This document shows, one piece after another, positions 6,500 to 10,674 of a stretch of DNA of 10,674 nt. The DNA lies in contig JAFAAP010000179.1 of assembly GCA_023426505.1 (NCBI GenBank), positions 1 through 10,674 of the forward strand, given 5' to 3'. Numbering within the stretch: the stretch's first letter is position 1; the number at the start of each line of letters is the position of its first letter. Origin of the DNA: Pseudomonadota bacterium (GTDB lineage: Bacteria; Pseudomonadota; Alphaproteobacteria; Rhizobiales; Beijerinckiaceae). The notes beneath the pieces are model-generated. The model saw only the letters and a program-made list of their open reading frames with translations. It searched no databases and was not told the DNA's origin. The position numbers and the translations under genes were made by a program.

Positions 6500-7407
6500 C
6501 CGGCTCCTCCGCTACAAGGACGAACATGTTCGAAGGCTTCACTCATCGCCAGATCACCACGTCGGAAGCGGTCATCAACCTGCGCCTGAAAGGCGACGGC
6601 CCGCCTGTTCTGCTCCTGCACGGCCACCCGCAGACCCACGTCATGTGGCACAGAATCGCCCCGCAGCTCGCGGACACCTACACGGTGGTCTGCGCGGACC
6701 TGCGCGGCTACGGTGACAGCTCGAAGCCGCCGACGACGTCCGATCACGCACCGTACTCCAAGCGCGCCATGGCACGCGATCAGGTCGAGGCGATGCAGGC
6801 TCTCGGCTTCGAACGTTTCGCGGTCGTCGGCCATGATCGCGGCGGGCGATGCGCCTACCGGATGGCGCTTGACTATCCGGAGCGGATTGTCGCCCTGTCC
6901 GTTCTCGACATCATTCCGACGGCCGAGCATTTCCAGCGGACCGACATGGCCTTCGCCATGGGCTACTGGCACTGGTTCTTTCTGGCGCAGCCCTATGATC
7001 TGCCGGAGCGCCTCATTGCCGGCGATCCGGATGCCTTCTATCTGCGGCGCGGCCGCTCCATGTTCGATGAGGCGGCTCTTGCAGAGTACCGGCGCTGCTT
7101 CACCGACCCGGCGACGATCCACGCCATGTGCGAGGACTACCGCGCCGGGGCCACGATAGACATGCGGCTCGACGAACTCGACCAGAAGTCGGGTCGGCGC
7201 ATCGCCTGTCCCGTGCTGGCCCTGTGGGGCCTGAAGAACGGTCTCGAACGCTGGTACGACGTCTGCACCGTATGGCGTGACTGGGCCGACGACGTTCAAG
7301 GTCATGGCATCGATTGCGGCCATTACCTCGCCGAGGAGGCTCCGGAGGCAACCTTGGCTGCGCTTGAGCCATTCTTGGCACGAGCGTACGGACGCACTGA
7401 TTTCTAA
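6496..7407 (+). CDS. Alpha/beta hydrolase, haloacetate (fluoroacetate) dehalogenase family
   Basis: A 303-residue cytoplasmic hydrolase. The core is HGHPQTHVMWHRIAP (42-56, oxyanion loop), nucleophile elbow VGHDRGGR (111-118), Asp138 in VLDII, and His276 in CGHYLAEEAP. Asp114 as nucleophile, Arg115 and Arg118 for the substrate carboxylate, and His159-Trp160 plus Tyr215 for the halide correspond to the fluoroacetate dehalogenase set as I remember it. This suggests haloacetate hydrolysis to glycolate (EC 3.8.1.3). The cap region is about eight residues shorter than the Rhodopseudomonas enzyme and loses the tryptophan that tightens the pocket, so substrate is uncertain. ATG 6496 overlaps the ade stop (ATGA), with a second plausible ATG at 6526 after AAGGA (6516-6520). 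It converges on the methyltransferase gene, sharing four bases at the stops. Confidence 0.87.
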   Translation: MTGSSATRTNMFEGFTHRQITTSEAVINLRLKGDGPPVLLLHGHPQTHVMWHRIAPQLADTYTVVCADLRGYGDSSKPPTTSDHAPYSKRAMARDQVEAMQALGFERFAVVGHDRGGRCAYRMALDYPERIVALSVLDIIPTAEHFQRTDMAFAMGYWHWFFLAQPYDLPERLIAGDPDAFYLRRGRSMFDEAALAEYRRCFTDPATIHAMCEDYRAGATIDMRLDELDQKSGRRIACPVLALWGLKNGLERWYDVCTVWRDWADDVQGHGIDCGHYLAEEAPEATLAALEPFLARAYGRTDF

Positions 7408-8147
7408 ACGCGACCGATCCGAAAGGACAGCGGGAACTTAATCGAACGGCGCTGCTCGGGATCGCCCCACGCCCTCAGCAGGTCTCTTCGAAAGTCCTCG
7501 ACCGGCTGGCGCCCGAGCGCTTTCTCCGCCTCCCGCACGGCAGACCACGTGTCCGCGTAGCCGATCAGATCGGCGGCACGCCAGGACACCTCGATCGCGA
7601 GAGGAGGCGCTTGGAACTCCCGGAATGGGAAGTCGAAATCGCGGTATCCGCTTTCGACTTGCTTGCGCTCAGGTGGCCAATAGGAACCGACCACGTCCTT
7701 GTAGAAATGCTGGATCACGGGACCGATCTCGGAATCCGCCTAGACGACACCATAGGTGATCAGCGCCAGGACGCCGCCCGGCTTTCCGATCCGCCTCACC
7801 TCCGCATAGAAGGCCGGAAGGTCGAACCAGTGTGCAGCTTGCGCGGCCGTGACGAGATCCACGGAAGCATCCGGAAGACCGCTGCGTTCCGCGGGCGCTA
7901 CACGATATTCAACGCTCGCATGCTGCTGGGCCTTCTCGATCTGCTGCGCGCTGGCATCCGTCGCGATGACGCGCCTGAAGCGTTCCGCCAGCAGGACCGA
8001 CAGCTGCCCAGTGCCGCAGCCGACATCGAGCGCAACATTCGGATGTTCGCAGAGGCTCGCCAGATAATCGGCGACGAGGAGCGGATAGGTCGGCCGATAG
8101 GCCGCGTAGTCGGCGGAGCGCGTCGAGAAATGGTCCTTGAAGGACAC
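7404..8147 (-). pseudogene. Class I SAM-dependent methyltransferase interrupted by an in-frame amber codon
   Basis: Read through, this is a normal-length class I methyltransferase of about 247 residues, of the UbiE/YafE-like kind. Residues 1-135 hold the SAM-binding half: FSTRSADYAAYRPTYP at the N-terminus, motif I ALDVGCGTGQ (39-48), motif II ATDAS (62-66), and AAHWFDLPAFYAEVRRIGKPGG. The codon for residue 136 is TAG (7742-7740). The same frame then continues without shift through ADSEIGPVIQHFYKDVVGSYWPPER, the family's conserved C-terminal half, ending with TAG at 7404. The break is therefore a single nonsense change, not a frameshift. A recent pseudogene, a base error or readthrough all fit. 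The GTG 8147 start has AGGAG about eight bases upstream and lies three bases after the pxpA stop. The methylated substrate is unknown. Confidence 0.85.
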
Positions 8148-8150
8148 CGC

Positions 8151-8915
8151 TCACGCTCCTGCGAATGGCGCGATGGTGAAGCCGTTCGCCTCGAGCTTCG
8201 CCCGCACGGTGCGCGCCATCGCGACGGCACTCGGCTCGTCGCCGTGCACGCAGATCGTATCGATCTCGATGGGAATGCGCTTGCCTGAGGTGGTGACCAC
8301 CGCCCTGTCCTGCAGGGTGCGCAGCACCCGTTCAGCAGCCTGGTCCGCATCGTGGAGGACAGAGCCAGGTTTCTTGCGGCTGGTCAGGGTTCCGTTGTCT
8401 TCGTAGGTCCGGTCCGCGAAGAATTCCCGCGCAACCTTTACGCCGATCTTCTCCGAAGCCGCCTCCATGAGAAGACCGGGCATGCACACGTTGACGAGGG
8501 AAGCGTCAACGCCCTTGACGGCGCGGGCGATCGCGAGCGCCAGATCCTCGTCCTCATTGGCCATGTTGTTGAGGGAGCCGTGGATCTTCACATAGGTCAT
8601 CTTATGGCCTGCGAGCGCAGAGACTGCCTGCATCGCGCCGATCTGGTATGCGACCATGCGCTCGATCTCGGCAGGGCTGTCGCCACGGATCACGCGGCGC
8701 CCGAAACCATGCAGGTCGTTGAAGCCCGGATGCGCTCCGACGGCGACGCCTTTGCGCTTCGCCATCTCGGCCGTGCGGAACATGATGGACGGGTCGCCCG
8801 CGTGAAACCCGGAGGCGACGTTGGCCGAGGACACGATGTCGAGCATCGCCTCGTCGTCTCCCATGGGCCATGGTCCGAAGCCTTCGCCCATGTCGCAGTT
8901 CAGATCGATCTTCAT
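8151..8915 (-). CDS. pxpA: 5-oxoprolinase subunit A homologue (LamB/YcsF family)
   Basis: A 254-residue cytoplasmic protein. PxpA acts with PxpB and PxpC in ATP-dependent opening of 5-oxoproline (pyroglutamate) to glutamate. Family motifs in order are KIDLNCDMGEGFGPW (2-16), SSANVASGFHAGDP (29-42), GAHPGFNDLHGFGRR (60-74), YVKIHGSLNN, REFFADRTYEDNGTLTSR and ICVHGDEPSAVA near the end. Two normally conserved positions differ: the usual ACGFHAGD reads ASGFHAGD, and the usual VKPHGALYN reads VKIHGSLNN. No pxpB or pxpC is visible beside it. ATG 8915 lies four bases after the pncB stop, so co-expression with pncB is likely. Family membership is certain, but the substrate may be a different lactam or cyclic amide. 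Confidence 0.88.
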   Translation of the reverse strand: MKIDLNCDMGEGFGPWPMGDDEAMLDIVSSANVASGFHAGDPSIMFRTAEMAKRKGVAVGAHPGFNDLHGFGRRVIRGDSPAEIERMVAYQIGAMQAVSALAGHKMTYVKIHGSLNNMANEDEDLALAIARAVKGVDASLVNVCMPGLLMEAASEKIGVKVAREFFADRTYEDNGTLTSRKKPGSVLHDADQAAERVLRTLQDRAVVTTSGKRIPIEIDTICVHGDEPSAVAMARTVRAKLEANGFTIAPFAGA

Positions 8916-8919
8916 GTCA

Positions 8920-10212
8920 CTACACCAGAACCGGCTGCGCCTGCTGCGCCCCTACATTGAAGACGCGCTTGTACTTCTCGATCTCGGCCTTGGGGCCGAG
9001 CGCCTTGGTGGGATTGTCCGAAAGCTTCACGGTCGGACGGCCATTCGCCGAGAGAACCTTGCACACGATGGAGATGGGATCGAGCCCGCCATCGGGAACA
9101 AGGCCGCGGAAATCATTGGTCAGCAGCGTGCCCCAACCATAGCCGATCCGCATGCGACCATGGAAATGCGCATGGATGCGCTCGATGACATCGACGTCGA
9201 GACCATCGGAGAAGATCGCCAGCTTCTCCGCCGGGTTCTGCCCCCGCGAGCGCCACCATGCGATCGCCTCCTCGCCTCCCTCGATAGGGTCCTTGGAATC
9301 GACGCGAATGCCCGTCCAGAACGACACCCAGTCGGGCGCATTGTCGAGGAAGTTCGTCGTGCCGTAGGTGTCCGGCAGGATTACCCGAAGATTGCCCTCA
9401 TAATCTTCCTGCCAGTCGGCGAGCACGCGATAGGGCGCCTCCGCCATCTCGGCCTCGGTGTCGGTCAGGGCGGTGTAGACCATGGGAAGCTCATGCGCGT
9501 TCGTGCCGACGGCCTCCACTTCGCGCCTCAGCGCAATCAGGCAATTGGAGGTGCCGAGGAAGGATGGTCCAAGTCCCTCGATCATCGCCTGCACGCACCA
9601 GTCCTGCCAGAGGAAGCCATGACGGCGGCGGGTTCCGAAATCGGAAATCGACAAGCCGGGAAGCGTCTTCAGCCGCTCGATCTTTTCCCAGACGCGGGTC
9701 ATGGCGCGGGCATAGAGGACTTGGAGCTCGAATTTTCCCATGCCCTTGAGAACGCCCCGTGAGCGCAGCTCGTTGAGGATGGCGAGCGCCGGGATCTCCC
9801 ACATGGTGGTCTCGATCCAGGGGCCGTGAAAGGTCAGGACATACTGGCCATCCTGCTTCTCCAGCAGGTACTCCGGGAAGCGGAAGGTCTCGAGCCAGTC
9901 CATGAACTCCGGCGAGAACATCTGCCGTTTGCCGTAGAACGTGTTGCCTCGCAGCCAGGTGGACTCGCCACGGGTCAGCGAAAGGGATCGCACATGGTCG
10001 AGCTGTTCCCGAAGCTCCCCTGCGTCGATGATGTCCGCCAGACGAATACGGGTCGTGCGGTTCTGAATGCCGAAAGTAACCTGCACATCCCGATGGCGGC
10101 GAAAGATCGTCTGCGCCATGAGCAGCTTGTAGAAGTCCGTATCCAGGACGGATCGGACGATCGGATCGATCTTCCAGGTATGGTTGTAGACCCTGGTCGC
10201 GATGTCCACCAT
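8920..10212 (-). CDS. pncB: Nicotinate phosphoribosyltransferase
   Basis: Cytoplasmic enzyme of 430 residues that joins nicotinate and PRPP, with ATP use, to give nicotinate mononucleotide (EC 6.3.4.21) in NAD salvage. N-terminal SVLDTDFYKLLMAQTIF (21-37) is the family opening. DFGTRRRHGF (191-200) and LGTSNCLIA (219-227) line the active site, and His240 in GTNAHELPM is the expected autophosphorylated histidine. The C-terminal half shows DTYGTTNFL, FSDGLDVDVI (334-343), GWGTLLTND (359-367) and VKLSDNPTK, all PRPP/phosphate-binding segments. Length suits the PncB1 class of 400-440 residues. ATG 10212 is preceded by GAGGAG with about seven bases between. It is the first gene of the pncB-pxpA-methyltransferase run. 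Confidence 0.95.
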   Translation of the reverse strand: MVDIATRVYNHTWKIDPIVRSVLDTDFYKLLMAQTIFRRHRDVQVTFGIQNRTTRIRLADIIDAGELREQLDHVRSLSLTRGESTWLRGNTFYGKRQMFSPEFMDWLETFRFPEYLLEKQDGQYVLTFHGPWIETTMWEIPALAILNELRSRGVLKGMGKFELQVLYARAMTRVWEKIERLKTLPGLSISDFGTRRRHGFLWQDWCVQAMIEGLGPSFLGTSNCLIALRREVEAVGTNAHELPMVYTALTDTEAEMAEAPYRVLADWQEDYEGNLRVILPDTYGTTNFLDNAPDWVSFWTGIRVDSKDPIEGGEEAIAWWRSRGQNPAEKLAIFSDGLDVDVIERIHAHFHGRMRIGYGWGTLLTNDFRGLVPDGGLDPISIVCKVLSANGRPTVKLSDNPTKALGPKAEIEKYKRVFNVGAQQAQPVLV

Positions 10213-10292
10213 CGCCTGCTCCTCACCACTGCGGGAGGCGCGACAATAGCGAAGGCATGCGTCGGATGAAAGAGTGCCTGGCTAATGGCTGC

Positions 10293-10319
10293 CCTGCGGC
10301 CAAGGCTTAAGGCGGCAGG
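10293..10319 (-). terminator. Hairpin at the end of the cytochrome c gene, possible weak terminator
   Basis: The arms 10293-10301 and 10311-10319 pair in eight of nine positions (one G/G mismatch, plus-strand view) around a nine-base loop that contains the cytochrome stop codon. No T-run follows on the minus strand. It could slow or end cytochrome transcription before pncB, but a chance structure in GC-rich DNA is possible. Confidence 0.3.
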
Positions 10320-10636
10320 ACATCGACCTGAATGCTGGCGTAGTATGCAGCCACATTGGCGATATCCTCATCGGAAAGATCCTTCGCTACAATGTTCATG
10401 GTCTCGTGCTTGCGCTCGCCGGATTTGTAGTCCCGCAAAGCCTTGACAAGATATGCCTCGACCTGGCCCGCGAGATTGGGCGCCTCCGGATTCTTGGACA
10501 AGCCGTCGAGCCCATGGCAGGCCTGGCAGACGACTACCTTCTGGCGACCCGCCCTCGCATCGGCCGCAACAGCCGGTTGCGAGGCGAGAGCGCTGAGCAC
10601 TCCTCCCAGCAGAGCCAGGGCGCACACTTGCTTCAT
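10307..10636 (-). CDS. Small periplasmic class I cytochrome c
   Basis: A 109-residue single-haem electron carrier. Residues 1-25 form a signal peptide with hydrophobic core ALALLGGVLSALA and a cleavage site near AVAA. The haem attachment motif is CQACH (37-41), followed by GLDGLSKNPEAPNLAGQ, the usual post-haem loop of the c4/c553-like group. Met80 in HETMNIVAKDLSDEDI is the likely sixth ligand, and the C-terminal helix DIANVAAYYASI closes the fold. ATG 10636 has AGGAAG about seven bases upstream. The gap of 94 bases to pncB and the unrelated function suggest a separate unit, perhaps continuing with a redox gene beyond the right edge. Redox partners cannot be named from this window. Confidence 0.93.
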   Translation of the reverse strand: MKQVCALALLGGVLSALASQPAVAADARAGRQKVVVCQACHGLDGLSKNPEAPNLAGQVEAYLVKALRDYKSGERKHETMNIVAKDLSDEDIANVAAYYASIQVDVLPP

Positions 10637-10674
10637 GACCCACTTCCTGCTGGAAGAGGCGCGCCGGAACGGCG

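Noticed and set aside
8821..9762. Plus-strand open frame of 313 codons opposite pncB
   Set aside because: pncB on the other strand has full family conservation, so this is a shadow frame.
10213..10306. Possible NAD-related regulator site upstream of pncB
   Set aside because: No convincing palindrome or recognised operator is visible beyond the hairpin at the cytochrome stop.

Overview
The window is GC-rich chromosomal DNA with dense, bacterial-style gene packing (overlapping stops and starts, short gaps, frequent GTG starts). Gene content points to an alphaproteobacterium of the Hyphomicrobiales, perhaps Microvirga, Bosea or Methylobacterium. That placement is an inference from protein style and cannot be proven here. 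No RNA gene, mobile element, CRISPR array or phage feature was found. All coding regions but one look intact.

Left part (1-3064, + strand): a polar amino-acid ABC importer. It comprises a 5'-truncated family-3 substrate-binding protein, two HisQ/HisM-type permeases and a HisP/GlnQ-type ATPase. The last three genes are translationally coupled. A strong stem-loop separates the binding-protein gene from the permeases, as often seen where the binding protein is made in excess.

Middle (3070-4774): two small minus-strand genes meet the ATPase gene tail to tail. They encode a two-helix membrane protein and a DUF4112 protein, and their reading frames overlap by one base. They are divided by a 332-bp, locally AT-rich divergent promoter region from a plus-strand gene for an exported M15-type zinc peptidase of the YcbK/DUF882 kind.

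Right-middle (4790-7407, + strand): adenine deaminase (ade), overlapping by 4 bases an alpha/beta hydrolase of the haloacetate/fluoroacetate dehalogenase family.

Right part (7404-10636, - strand): reading leftward, a small periplasmic cytochrome c, nicotinate phosphoribosyltransferase (pncB), a 5-oxoprolinase subunit A homologue (pxpA, LamB/YcsF family) without visible pxpB/pxpC partners, and a class I SAM methyltransferase gene broken by one in-frame amber codon. pncB, pxpA and the methyltransferase are 3-4 bases apart and probably form one transcript.

The common theme is nitrogen, nucleobase and cofactor scavenging: amino-acid import, adenine to hypoxanthine, nicotinate to NAD, and a lactam hydrolase. 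No clearly new multi-gene system is visible. The points most worth a second look are the amber-interrupted methyltransferase, the dehalogenase with a complete active site but a shortened cap, and the divergent orphan PxpA behind pncB.
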